From the NCBI GenBank assembly GCA_013398175.1, contig VZRZ01006844.1, forward strand, positions 400,332 to 464,331: DNA of 64,000 nucleotides. Direction: 5' to 3'. The notes beneath the pieces are model-generated. The model saw nothing but the letters and a program-made list of their open reading frames with translations. It searched no databases and was not told the origin of the DNA. The DNA is from Climacteris rufus. Lineage: Eukaryota; Chordata; Aves; Passeriformes; Climacteridae. Position 1 is the first letter of the stretch. Each line of letters starts with the position of its first letter. The translations under genes were made by a program, and so were the position numbers. Shown piece by piece: positions 24,952 through 37,900 of this stretch.

Positions 24952-27216
24952 TATAAAATAATGATGACCTGTTAACTTTTTCTGTTCTGCTGCAATTTCT
25001 ATGTTTTCATAGGTCAGAGTACACAACATGGTATCATGAACATAGTCATAGAAGTGATGAGAGTACTATGGTGTTTGAATCAAATAATTAGTGAGTCAAA
25101 CCTCTACATGTTGCAGTAGAAAAAATCTGGTGATCATTCTCGAAATGATAAAGTACTGCTACCCCATTCCCCTGGACTGGCAGTATTCCATCTGCCAGAT
25201 GCAGTTCATTCAGTATTGCAAGACCCCAAACTTCAATACCAGATTTTGATACAAAAGTTTATATTAGTCTCTTGGATAAGAGTGGTGGTATCCTAATTGT
25301 TATTGGCAGTGAGGTTTTTTTTTTTTTTTTAGAGCTTGCAGGTTAATACTGAATAAACTGTCTTTCAGACCATCTTCTCCACACCAAGTAGTCCTCTCAA
25401 TTTGAGAGGCTATATCTGCTAGTAATTTATAGATTAATTTCTTTTCTACAGTGTGGTAAAATATGTTAAATAATGTTTGAAGCTATTTCCCCACCATCTC
25501 TAGATAAAACCCAGTTATTCCTGGGGCACAGCAGAGGCCCAAAGGTATCAATGGCAGCCTCAAGTAGACTTGACCCGTTTCCTTACCTGTGAACTGATGC
25601 TTTGCAGCCACTGGCTTTCCAGTGGCTGGAAGAGGGTAATGAAAATCTGTCTGCATCATGCAAAACGGTGATCACTCCCACAACTCTGAGAGTACCTAGT
25701 ACTGAAAATGTTTATTTTGTGGAGCTGGAAAATGTAATGTGTGAAATTGCCCATCAGTGAGTCTTTTCCTGAGAATTTGCTTTGTGCCATTATGTGCAAA
25801 TCTGGCAGAGGATGATGCAGCACTGTGGTGTGTTGGAGTGAATGTGTGTGGCCGGTGGTGCTAAACTGAAGTTTGTGTTCTAAAGCAGACGGGGTGGCTT
25901 TTTGCTGCAGAAATTACACACTTTCAGTTCTAAAGAAATGAACTATCTTTGCAACTAAGGTACCCTTCCCCCTGGCAGAAATTTTCAGGTGTTTCAAGGA
26001 GTGACCTTCTTAAGTTATCTCATCATAAAAACTTGTATTACTAAAAATCTGAAAAATATACATATATCTCTTCATTAACACGTTTCTGCCAGCCTATTCA
26101 TTTTTATACAAACATCCATACTAGTTTAAAAAATATGTTTTCCTTGCTTGCATACTGTGTTGGCTGTATAAATGAACACACCATAACTGTTTGTTAACCA
26201 ACTCTTAGAGATACACTTGACTCACTGCTTAATTTAGCATTTAAATCTTTATTAGGGCTGGTTCTTAGTTTTGCACTTTGATACTTATGTAATTAAATTA
26301 ACGATGAGTAATTTTATAAAATTGATGGTAATCTTTCAGTTATATAAAGAATTATTAACTATGCATTTGTTGAAGTTCATATAGTACCAAAATTATATTT
26401 GAGATCTCTTCAGCTCACACCATTAAACTTCTGTTTTCTTATGTAATTTCTTTAGTTGAAAACTAACACTGGATTGCAAAGAAAGAAAGGAAGGAAGAAT
26501 GGAAGAAAGACAGAAAACACTGCTGAGATTGATCACAGTGTGCTGAAAGCAGTCTGTGGCCTCTCTGAGCATCCCTAGGCTTTATTACTAGCTCCTCACT
26601 GATACAAAGGTTATCTCCACTAATCTCCTCTGATGTACATCTACATAGCTCACATACCTGAGATAATGAGAAGTTCATTTGTAAACAGTTTATTTTTTTT
26701 AAGTTCAGCAGAGCTTTTTTTTTAACAGTTTAAAAAGGAAGGGATTGCATTGAGGAGAAAAAAATGTTTTAATACAGTTTGTTGTATAAATTATGCTGCT
26801 TTGATGTTTTCTTTTGGACATGCTATGTAGTGAATTGAGACTGATACTGTTATTAAACAGAATCTGATTAAATGGGTGGCCAGAACTCTTATTATTTTTG
26901 GTGATTCTTAAAAGCCCTGTTTTAGTCAAAGGTAGAAGCTAAACTAAAGACAAGCCAAATAGATGCAATGGATCACAGATTCCCATTTATTCTTATTCTG
27001 TTGCACTGTGAATTTTATTTAGCTATCTGTTGTTTGGCTGTCCCTGGAATGTTTTGGTCATGTGAAAAATCTTATGCTTTGGTGAGGGAGAAAAGCTTGT
27101 TGGCGTGACCTAGGTGTGTCATTTACTAATTTATAGCTTGTATGTCATTGTGACCTGAATGGTAATTGAGAAGATTAAAAGTGTGTTCTTAAAAACTATT
27201 CCACAGGTTGGGAGTT

Positions 27217-27382
27217 TTCCTTCTCTTTCCTTTCCTTCTCTTTCCTTCTCTTTCCTTTCCTTTACTTTCCATCTCTTTCCTTTCCATCTCTTTCCTTTCC
27301 ATCTCTTTCCTTTCCATCTCTTTCCTTTCCTTCTCTTTCCTTTCCTTCTCTTTCCTTTCCTTCTCTTTCCTTTCCTTTTCCT
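27217..27382. repeat. 15-bp pyrimidine minisatellite
   Basis: Polypyrimidine tandem array. Seven clean 15-mers run 27271-27375: four copies of ATCTCTTTCCTTTCC, then three of TTCTCTTTCCTTTCC. Degenerate copies precede them. The block structure shows two variant monomers that expanded separately. The 5-residue peptide repeats seen in two frames are artefacts of the 15-bp period. Confidence 0.95.
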
Positions 27383-28926
27383 GACTCATAGTTCTGAGTA
27401 CTTGCAATTGGCAGTCTGAAAATGTTTTGTTCACCCTTCAAAACCGTAAAAAATAGATTTAATTATCAAAAGGTACAATATGTACCTCAGATCTCCTCAG
27501 CAAAATACTAGGGGTTGTTACATTGTTTTTATTACTGAGTATGAAATCTAGATGAGTAACTGCAAAACAGTGATCTTCAAAGATTTGAGGGAAGATATGT
27601 TTCATGTCCTAAAGAAATGGGAGTTTAAAAACGAAGGCTGGACCTTCCCTGCTTTTCTGTACAAGGATAGCTGGATTTGTGCCCTGCTGCCTGTGGTGGA
27701 GGTTCTGGAGCTGCAGCAGTGTTTGCACAGGTGTCCTGCCTCTGTACCACCCCGATGCAGCTTCTACTGGTGTTTTTTTTTTTTTTTAGCTGATAACACA
27801 GTTGCTCCTGAAGACAGACTTTGGAAGAGGTTTAGAAACTACTAGCGATTTGAAGGCAGAAGGAGCACCTGAAAGAGGAAAGGAACTACTGGAGTCTAGA
27901 TCTTCAACTGTGTTAGATGCTTAAATATTTATCGCCTGCAGAAATATGCAGGAGTGTAAGAAACATTTCACTGCTTAAATGATGAAGAGGGACCATTCTG
28001 GGGCAGAACTGCATGAGCTGCATGGTTGTTCAGATGACCTCCCTCAAATTGCAGACCTTTGTGATTTAAACTGAAAAGAAACAGTGCAATCATCAATGCA
28101 ATGGTTTATCTAATTTTAGCTCTTTAAGAGAAGGAAACAAAGAGCACTTTCAGGTCACGGCGTGCAGCACACAGTCCCTGGTGGGTCTGGCTGAGAAAAG
28201 GAACCAGTCTCGTCCCTTCAGACTGACACAGTTCAGTGGAGATTTGGAGAAATTATTTTTCTTCGCATTGCAATAAACATGTCCAGTATGCTAAAGGAAA
28301 AGTTTCTTTGGCTTAATCTTTGCTACAACTTCAGAATTATTCATGTCTTCATTTTCTTAGTTTACCAGTTCACATGTTTTCTACACTGTTTTACTCATTT
28401 GTTGATTAATTGCTTGTTAACAGTGTGAGAAAGAAATCTCTTCTGCTTTAGAGTAAGTCATATTAAAAAATTATAAAAGAAAAAACAAGAAAAGGAAAAA
28501 AGCATGCTGCAATGCATGCTATTTCATAAAGATTTAGTACTTGACAAACTGAATACATGGTTAGGTGCTTGTTATACTTTTCCTTTTTGAAGTTAGTCAA
28601 GCTCACCATGAAGGGTTTTCACACTCAGTAAGAATTAAAATAAAAAGACCAAAACCACTGTTACAAACTCTTATTTTCTTTAATCTGAGAGGATAATATT
28701 TTTCATAAATATGTAAATTTACTTTCTTGGAAACACTCTGTGCAGCTCTATATTTCTTTTACAGATTCAGATTTTAAGTATAAAATTGTTATTCATGCCA
28801 GCCTTTTCTTTCCTATTATAACAGAAAAATGATGCTCAGTTTTTTTTTCTTTTCTGATGTTGGTTACTTTGTGTTCATTGAAGTGTAGTTTGGATAATAA
28901 TTTCCTTTTTTTTTTTTATTTTAAAG

Positions 28927-28958
28927 CCTTGAAGAAAGAAGATAGCAGCTTTGATGAG
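28927..28958 (+). CDS. CDK14: CDK14 coding exon 2 (32-nt small exon)
   Basis: This short exon is preceded by a long T-rich tract and acceptor (TTTTAAAG, AG at 28925-28926) and followed by donor GAG|GTAGGT. Its two leading bases complete the split Ala codon from exon 1. The next ten codons read LKKEDSSFDE, matching the family segment that follows the RRTLSESF motif (human LKKDDTTFDE, from memory). It ends in phase 0, so the next exon should open on a full codon. No candidate for that exon, or for any kinase-domain exon (glycine loop, PFTAIRE helix, HRDLKPQN, DFG), was found downstream in the window. That fits the very long introns of this gene in vertebrates. No open frame long enough for a gene finder exists here; the call rests on splice sites, phase and homology. 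Confidence 0.9.
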
Positions 28959-31900
28959 GTAGGTTAATTATCTTTGTACCTTACATAGTCCAGGTATGCC
29001 TTTAGTATTTCTTACTGGTGCTTAAAGAAAACCACAGATAGTAGCGTTATGATGTGCATGTGTGTTAATACATGCATATTGGTCAAACATATTTTCATTT
29101 TCCAACTAACTGCTAGAAGAATTTTTTAGTCAAAGGGTCTAATTGAAATGCTTAGGGTTTGTTTTTTTTTAATGTAATAAAACAGAATGTTTTATGAAAA
29201 GTGGTCATTTTAAAACTGTTCGATGCTGAGAAATGCTGCATGCAGGGAAAATACTTTATAGAACTTTGCCCATGATAATTCTTGTAATTGTAGGCCTGTA
29301 CTGCAACAGGCAGGGAAGAAACGTCATTCTTGAGAGAACACCTTATGTGAAGTGCTGCTGCATTGGCTTCTTGCCGAATATGTCAACTGAGAGATGCTTA
29401 TTATGGAATTAAGAGAAACCCAACCCAACAGCACAAAAGCAGCAGCTAGCTCTGTTGGTAAAACTGATACTTGATTATTCAATATAATCAGTTTGGGGTC
29501 TTGACCGATCTGTGATACAATTGTCATGTTAGTTTGTAAAATATGCTGTTCATGATTGGTGCTTGAGAGGTCCAGGACAGCACAAGTTGTCCTGCAGAGC
29601 AAGTTTATGCAGAAGAGGTGTAGGCCTTGGCACGATAACTGGTCATATAGTAGTCAATGCTTGCCTTGTACTTCCCTCTGCCACCATAGCTGGAAGCAAA
29701 TGGAAGTATTTTCATGTTTTGATGTTACACTTCTGGCATTTCTGTGTTTTCTTCTTCATTGCCTGCTGTAAGCTTAAATTCTTGGCTGATTACAGTGAGA
29801 TAGCTGTTGCGTAATGCCAGATTCTAGAATAAATAAATGATGATGTAATGTCCTGGATTCTGGATCAAATCAGACTTCATCTCTTTCTAAACAGATCACA
29901 CTGATGCTCAAATACAGCAGTAACAATGTAAACGTTTTGTGCTTTTCTGACATGCATTGCAAAAAGCTGTAACACAGCTTGACCCCTCTCAGTTCTGGAG
30001 GGAAGGTCATGGGGTCAGGCTCTGTTTTCAGGAACTCCTATTGCATCATGCAATGGTCCTGACTATTTTATTTCTCTTGTAACACTGATAGAACTTGATT
30101 CCTCCCTAAAAGTTGCACCTGTGTAAATATGTGCAGATACATGATTAGTAAACCCCAAATCCTTGTTTTACAAATTTGGTCTGGTTCTGTTCAGTATTTT
30201 CTTCCAAAGGCTGCAGTGGTATATCTGTGCTATAACCTACTCAGTACCTGGTGTTAAATTTGACACAGAATTTGAAGGGATCTATTAAAAAACCTTTGTC
30301 ATATGAAGATGGCAATTCTTCTGTCCCCTCCCCTTCCCCAGCACCATTTATCTGCAGGTTGCATTTATTTTCTTTAAGCCTGGTTTTCTGCTTTAACAGG
30401 AGACAACTTGAGCAAATTTTAATTTAAATTCAGGGGGGCTGGGGAAAAAATAATCTTTCAAATATGTTTTTAATGGAATCTGACAGATTGTTGATATGAG
30501 CTACTGCAGAGGCTAGTGGGACAGCTAGTGGGAAGGGTACTCAAAAGAATTTTCTTCCACCTCCTGTAAATAGGGAAGAGCTTGATGTGATATTTGCATC
30601 AATTGATTCCATGGTTTTAGGTGTCATTTCTTAGAAAAAAAGAAATGTGTGTTGAGCTTTTATGTTGTCCTTATTATCTCTTCAAATTCAACACAACAGT
30701 TCTTGGTGATTTTCCAGCCTAAAGTGTGAATCAGAGAATGAGCTGTACCAGGTATCACTCAATTCCTTTCTTTCCAAACATCCTTCAAATCAGAAGATGA
30801 AACTGACATTGGTAACAATAATGTGCCTGATTTTAATGACACCTGCTTCTAAGGGAGCCAGTGTCTGTGAGCAGAGACGTGGGTGCATATGTTGGTCTTG
30901 GCCATCCTGAATAACACTACTAAGACCACAGCATGATGTTAAAGAAAAGCAGTCTTCTGCCTAGTATACATAGTATTGATATAGCAGCGGTGTGATTTTG
31001 AAGAAAGTTAAGATGACAATAAGTGGGAATAACAGATGGGAATATCAGATGAGAGGAAGTAATTTTCCAAGCTGTACAAAGCTGTCAACTTCGGTCTCCA
31101 GTACGAAAAATGAAATAGTTAACTATTGAAACAAATATTTTTTCACAAGCAGCACGTTCTCCTTGTATGGTTGGTGAAAAGATACCCTTCCTCCTTTCAT
31201 GTTGCTGAAAGATGCTGTGTATCTGTTCTCAATGTGTGTTTCCCCTTTCCTAGAGGGAGGTTGACTTGTGAAGGAGTGCTTGAACAAGTAGCAATGAACT
31301 TGCAGAGGAACTTTATGCTCATGACAGGTACAGGAGGACTCATGTTTTAGCATTTCAAGTTCTGACCAGAACACTAAGAGCAGAAGCTGGCCAGCAGGGA
31401 CCTGCAATCTCTGATGAGGGACGGAAAGTGGCATGAAGAGAGAGATGACCCTTCTAAAGCTACGAGGTCTGCATTTGCAGCTGAGTAGGTTGTCAGCTTA
31501 TTCTGCACATTGTAGGTGCTACATGAGGTGCTTGCTTGTTTGTCTCTCAGGAAGTGAGGGGGGAAAAACTGAGCTGTTTAGTGGCTCTTAATTCTACCTG
31601 CTTTAATTGCATGCAGTAACTGAGAAATGTATAACATGGCAGGAAATTGTCTTTCTTTTGAAAGCAAACTACTAAAAATGAAGATGTCAGACATGACAGG
31701 CAAGTGTACCACATAATTGCTTTCTGGGGGTTGTGAAACCAATCTCTCCAGTAAATTAGGACCAAAAAAATTGTGGGCAGTGAATCCTGTGAATAAGTTG
31801 CATGTCAGAAAATACTTTCATTTGTAGAATTTTTTCAGGGATCTTACTGGTGTATTTAGTCCTACCTGTAAGGTCAGAGCACAGCAGTGGTGTGAAGGAG

Positions 31901-34900
31901 TAATGTAAGATTTCTCACTTCTTAATACCTGCTGTTGTGTTGCTTTGATTAAAGTTTGAATGTAAAAAAACACTTTTCTGTAGTTGATGCTTACCTTTGC
32001 TTTGGTCCATGAGAACACGTGAAATAATCCATTTAATGGATTTAGTGGTAGCCTGCTCACCTTCCTAAGATGTCGTGACAACTTCCAGAGACTCACGTGA
32101 ATGACGGAGTGGATACAGACCATTTCTTCTATAGTCTTTCATTCAAGGCAGTAATCGTGTGGTTTTGTTTTTTCTTCTTTAACCTTTAGCCTGTTCCTTT
32201 TTGTCATGCTGGTCACATTGTGGGAACTGAAACATGGGCCTGTGTTGGTATGTACTGAAATCAGTGGGAAGATTCTCAGTGTTTTTGGTGGTTTGTGGAT
32301 CGACTTCCTCTGTCATGAAGTGTCATGAGGGAGGAGCCATTCTTGCCTGTTTTCAAAGTTAGTTTATTTGCATGGGAGAAACAAACAAGTGTGCCTTGGG
32401 TGAACGTTTTATTTGTTCTCTGTAGTTTGTCAAAGTTTAGATCAATAATTTTCAGCTATGCAGGATTGCTTTAATGTCTTTGGACCATTGGTGTAACAAG
32501 TCCATTCTGTCTTATAATGCTAGAACCATATTTTTTTCATTTGAATGTGATCAAGTCCAATAATAAGTGGCTGAACTGTAGCATATTTGTTGGAATGACA
32601 GCCAGTGTTGATGTTGCGACTAAACGTGTTGCAAGGCTGGTGGTAACCTGTTTGTTTGGTTAGCTGCTTATTGTTGTGATTTATTCCTAAATTATTGTCA
32701 GCAGTCTCAAGCTGTTCATTCTTGTCCTTCTGTTGTTAGTTTCTCTAAGCACTTAAATCATGGTTTAAGACCTTCAGTCATATGTGTGCACACTAGATAA
32801 ATTAATATCAATGTTATAATGAAATAAAAAGAAAATAATCTTCAGACTCAAAATAAACATGAATTGATTTTTGCTTGTTATAGTGAGTTTTATTGCAGTT
32901 GTTTAGCTGTATGTGAGTGTTAATTTTGCCTGATATCAGGAGCACCTTTTTTTTAAGACCACCTTTCTTAGGAAATTAGGATACTGTGATTGTGCCTGCT
33001 GCATGTATAAGACTGTCTGACTTCACCCAGTAACTTTGAAGCTGGCTAACACTGGACATCTAGATGCTTGGTGGAAAAACACGTGAGCTGGCTGAGGGAT
33101 AGAGATAAGCATCTCCTCTGATGAAAAAGCTGGAATGCAAGTTCTTATGGGCATATGAGAATCTGTTTGGAGGTGTTATGAATACTCTGACTTAAGCAAA
33201 ACCCTTAATACTCATCTACTTATTACTATGTTTAGAATCTCCAACCCTGAGGAAGACCAACTTCATTTATTTCACTCATGGAACAACTTCTCTGTGCTTG
33301 AAGTGGAAGTGTGTGAAAGGGGAGGGAGTTGTGCCAAGTTACTTCTTGATTCTGTAATGTGCTTGCTCTCTCAGTCTATCTCTCTCACCCCAAACCAAAG
33401 AGGCTACTCCCTCTGTGGGATATTGGCATGAAAAATGTCTTGGTTTAAAGGACACCCATCTTTGAACCAGAACTTTTGTGTAGAGATTATTTTGAGTTTG
33501 AACAGTTAAAGGAAAGGGTGTTGTTGGAAAAAACTAAAGCTTTGTAAAGCATGAACAAGAGGCATTTGAATGCCATAATGTAGGAGGCACATAAGGCACT
33601 AAATAACTTTTCTGCATTTTTTGAAAGTTTTATTTATAGTAAGTAGCTTGATAGAGAAGAGCGTGTATGACAGAAAGATAAAAACACCTTAAAATGAATT
33701 TGGAAAAAACCCAGAAGTATAGGTGTCAAAGCAGTTTCTAAATAATACCAGGGAACTGGGTCAGAAAAACTTGTTATGGTGGTTTAGGTTACTTCACCAA
33801 ATGTGTGCAAAGGTGGTTCAAGTGTCAGGAAAAATGTGTCCCTTCAGATGTATTGTCACAAAGCAAATGAGAGGAAACATAATTCCAGGCAGAAGATAAC
33901 AACTCAGTATTGGGAGTTGCTGTTTTTGAAGTGTTACTTGACACGATACAGGCTATTTATTTATTTATTGTGAAAAGAAGGAGGTAAAGGCTCAATAATA
34001 TAATCTGATGCCTCCTGCAGGAGGACCACCCCCTTGGGTTGGAGTGGTCTTGGTGTGTCTGATAGAGATCCTTCCAGACTGCCACCTTTGGAAGGGAAAA
34101 TGGGTGGGGATGATGTTGTGTCATGAGCCTGTACATTACACAGGAGATTTCCCAGGAGATGGTTTTTGTTCCTGCTGCTCCTAATTCTATGTCTTCTTTT
34201 CCCCAGTACTGTTCACTTACACTGCTAAGGATCTGGTGTTGATCCAGTGGTTCCCTAGCAACAGATGGCTTAGACATCAGCTTGCCCAACAGATTTTCTG
34301 GTCTCTGCTGCTGTGTGTCTTTTGAGGCCTTTCCAACAAAATATGAATCTGAATTGTGTTGCTAGTTCTTAGGACTGGTGTGTGATGCTAGTGTGTGTGT
34401 GCATTTGCAGCAGAATAGTCCCAGCATTTCAGGTCTTATAAAGTTGTTCTTGTCTGCTTAAAGGGAATAATTGTTTCCTCTAGACTGATAATATTATTAG
34501 CAGTTGTGTTTCAGGTCAGTCTGAGAATGAAGGGCGTGAATGGAAGAGAGCAAATACTGCCATTCTGCTAAAGCTTCTTATTGCATCAGCTGTGGGACAG
34601 ATGTGCCTCCTGTGGGACAGATGTTGCATTGTTCTGTAAAAATGCTGGTTTGTGAAACTTCTGGTGGCTTAAAAAAGTGTAGCCCTGGGGCAGCCTTGCA
34701 TGATTTCTCAGAGAATTACCAATATTTATATGATGATCAGGGACTGCTGTCACTTTCCTATGCTTGTTGCACATGGAAGTAAGTCAGGTTCTGGGAAACA
34801 CAAGACACTTCAGAACCAGGTCTGGGTGATGCAATGGAAGCTGATAAGTAATTGAGAAGTGGCAGGAAAGCCACCAAGAAAAACTGACTATGACATAGCT

Positions 34901-37900
34901 GCTACGTTGTGTCAGTTTCAAGGCTTTGAAGCAAAACCTGAGACCATGTGGAAGATTTTGAGATTTACTTGGCAGTGACTCTATACCCATTCAGTACAGG
35001 AATTTTTCTGAATGTTGGCGGATAGACCTAACCTTTAGGAGATGAAAGTTTGAGAACTCTCTTTTATGGCTGAGGAAGTGCTTTAATCTTGGAGCATCCC
35101 TTAAATCTGTTGAGTGGCAGTGGTTTGAATTTTTGCTCCAGCCATTGATATGTTCAGTTGTGTGTTCTTTTGCCTGGCATGTTTGGTGAGGGTGCATCCT
35201 TTTACCTTTCAGAAAGTGTGTAGTATTTTCATGAATTATGAAAAGTGGTTAAGTGTGAACCTGCTTACTCTCCCCCTTGTCTGCCTTTTCTTCTGTAGAC
35301 ACTGGATGAAAGAAGGGTTAATGTTACTAGTTAATATGCCTGTGTCCTTTGCTTAATTTGTTTTTGAAAATGGATGGAACAAAGGAGCAGAACTTGGTCT
35401 GAATCCATGACTGCAGCAGCGACTTGTGAGGATTTGTCCAAAATACCAACATATATTGCTCTGTTTTAATCTGCAGGCAAGTGTTTTAGCTATCAGAGAA
35501 ACTCTGCAAAATTAAGAAGAATTTTCAGGCCTTGTTCTTTCATTTGTGTGTGTGTATTTCGGGATGTTTCTGCTGATCAAATGAGAGGGTGTATGCATTC
35601 CAGAAATGTGGAGTCTGAATATAAGCTATTATTATTTTGATAAAGTATGCTTACATGTAAATCCTGCTGATGATTTTCTTGGGACATATGGGGTATAGTA
35701 ATTTTTTGATAGATTAAATAGAGTAACAAAGTATGTTATATGGGATCCATAGCTTCTTGTTCTTCTCCTTGTGGGCAGTCTCCCAGCTGTGAGACAAGAA
35801 ATAATTGTGTCACTTCCTTGATAGGTCTGGATTTTTTCTTTATTGCTTTTATTCTTTTTTCTTTCTTCCAAGCTACACTACTAATGCACATATGACCATA
35901 TCTAAATCTTCTTCTCATAAAGAGATCTAAATGAAAATTATATGTCTATGTTTCAGCTTTCCTGAGAAATTCTGCATGTATGATGCCTCGTCTGCTGTAT
36001 GTCACAATATCACTGACAACCATATATTTGCAGGATCCCATCCACAGTAATCAAAGTTCTGAGTTAATTGACATCTCTTGTTAATTATTTGGAAGGGATA
36101 AGAAAAGGAGATTACAGGCTCTGACTAGCTTATTTAAGCAAAACGGATTTTATGTGCACAAAACAGTGTCATTTGTTATTGTCTTACACCTCTTTTTCTT
36201 TATATTCTGGAATTTATCCTATTCCCCTTACAGCAACCTTTTCTACTTCTAAACCAGTTGAGTCAGAGTCCTGCTAGTACTTCTTATGTTCTTTTCAGGT
36301 ATGGTAATTCTCCTTACCAAGTTTGAAAATTCAAACTTGAGTATTGCAGGTTATTTAAATGTGAAATACTGGCAGTGATTTAATAACTAAAAGTAAGTGT
36401 GAATGCTGCTGAAGACTTAGCGATAAGTGATGGAGGCAGGGCTGCATTAGAAAGCACATGATGCATTATCACCAGTTCTAAGTAACAACTGGAATTGATT
36501 GTGTTTGGGGTCCTCTGAGGTAGATGCTTCACTTGAATTAAGTTTCTCGGTAGAATCCAGGTGTTCACCTTTTTCAGGCTTGAGAAAAACATTACTAGCT
36601 TTGGAAGATATTCACTGATGTGCCAACCCAAGAAATCCAGTGGCTTACAATGTTTTTCTTACTGACACATACTCAGCAAGGCTTTTCTTTGTACTTGAAC
36701 TTCTTTAATAGTTCATGTGTACAAAAATATGTTGTTCCATACATATATGTTTGAGGGATCTTCCTGTTTCTTTTAGTGAGAGTAAACTTCTTGTTGCCAG
36801 TGGGTTATTGTTGCACACAATCACACTCAGCCACATTTTGTTATAATGGATATTTACCTTCCTTTTTCTCCACTGAGATGCACACTCAGGCATGGTGATT
36901 CTGAAACTGTACCTGAGGCTGGCTTCATGCAGTTCTTGGACTTGATTTCTGTCTTCTGTCTTGAAAATTCAACACTGGAGGAATTTATTTGAGGTCACTT
37001 ACTGTGATTAGTTAGGTCAGATATGCCCTTCAGCTTTGAGATCTGGAAGACTTTTTGTTATCCCAAGTTTGTTGTAAGAAGTAGTGCAGTGGATGCATAT
37101 TTTGGCTTGTGTTATTACTCTTAAATACTGTCTCAGATGAAGTATTTTTCCTTTCTGTATTGTTAGTTAGAATGAGAACATACTGAAATTCATATAGAGC
37201 TTAATCATTAATTGTCTTTATCTCTCCATTAAGTTATTGTTGGTTTCTGGCAGAGAAACAAGATCTTCACATGTTAGTTTTTTTGGAAGTTCTATAAAGC
37301 TTGGTTGTTTTGTTTTGTTTGTTTTTTCTATTTTTTGAAAGCTACCTACACACACATCTGTCCCATCCCACCATGGGACTGATATATCCGTCCTTTTCTT
37401 TATCTTTTGTAGTTAGTTGTCCTCTTATAACAATTTCTGGTTTCATTTTAGTTATTTCCTTTTAACCAGTATGGTGACAAAAGCTCCATCATAGTTCAAA
37501 TACAGTGCCCATAGCTTATGTTTAGCTTTTAGGCACAGATATGCTTCTTTGATTTCCTCTTTTTCTTTCCTGTTTGTGCCTGTTTTCATTGATAACTTAG
37601 TCTCAGTGTAATTATCTATACTCATTGTATGCCTTTATGGTGTTGGTCTTGTTCTTAAGTTGGTGATGTTACCTTGTCCGTGGTGACAAGGATGCTGCTG
37701 AAGCCCTTGCCAGTTGTTGAGGCAGCTGCAGGGGACAGAGGAGTGCAGCAGCGGTGGGAGCTCACATCCTGGGTGGAGTGGGCAGGGAGAGGAGGGAGCA
37801 CCTGCGGCTGCCGGAGGCTGCTGGCGCTGGCAGAAGCCTTGCAAAGTGTGGGCTGGTGGCTTTCATTTATTTATTGGCCTTCTAAACAGACAGATTTATT

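Larger units (their letters stand above)
22626..28926 (+). other. CDK14: CDK14 intron 1
   Basis: A 6.3-kb GT-AG intron. The first 120 bases continue the CpG island. The rest is AT-rich and holds a CR1 3' fragment (about 24832-24951), an imperfect hairpin (23993-24026), a purine-rich patch near 26478-26510 and a 15-bp pyrimidine minisatellite (27217-27382). I see no other coding exon. The longest open frames here (for example 27552-27845) lack homology and splice context. Confidence 0.85.

Noticed and set aside
27159..27434. Repetitive FPFHL-type and KERKE-type proteins
   Set aside because: These are translation products of the 15-bp minisatellite, not genes.
31256..31327. Acceptor/donor-flanked block in intron 2
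   Set aside because: The flanking sites are only moderate and the translation shows no protein-like conservation pattern.
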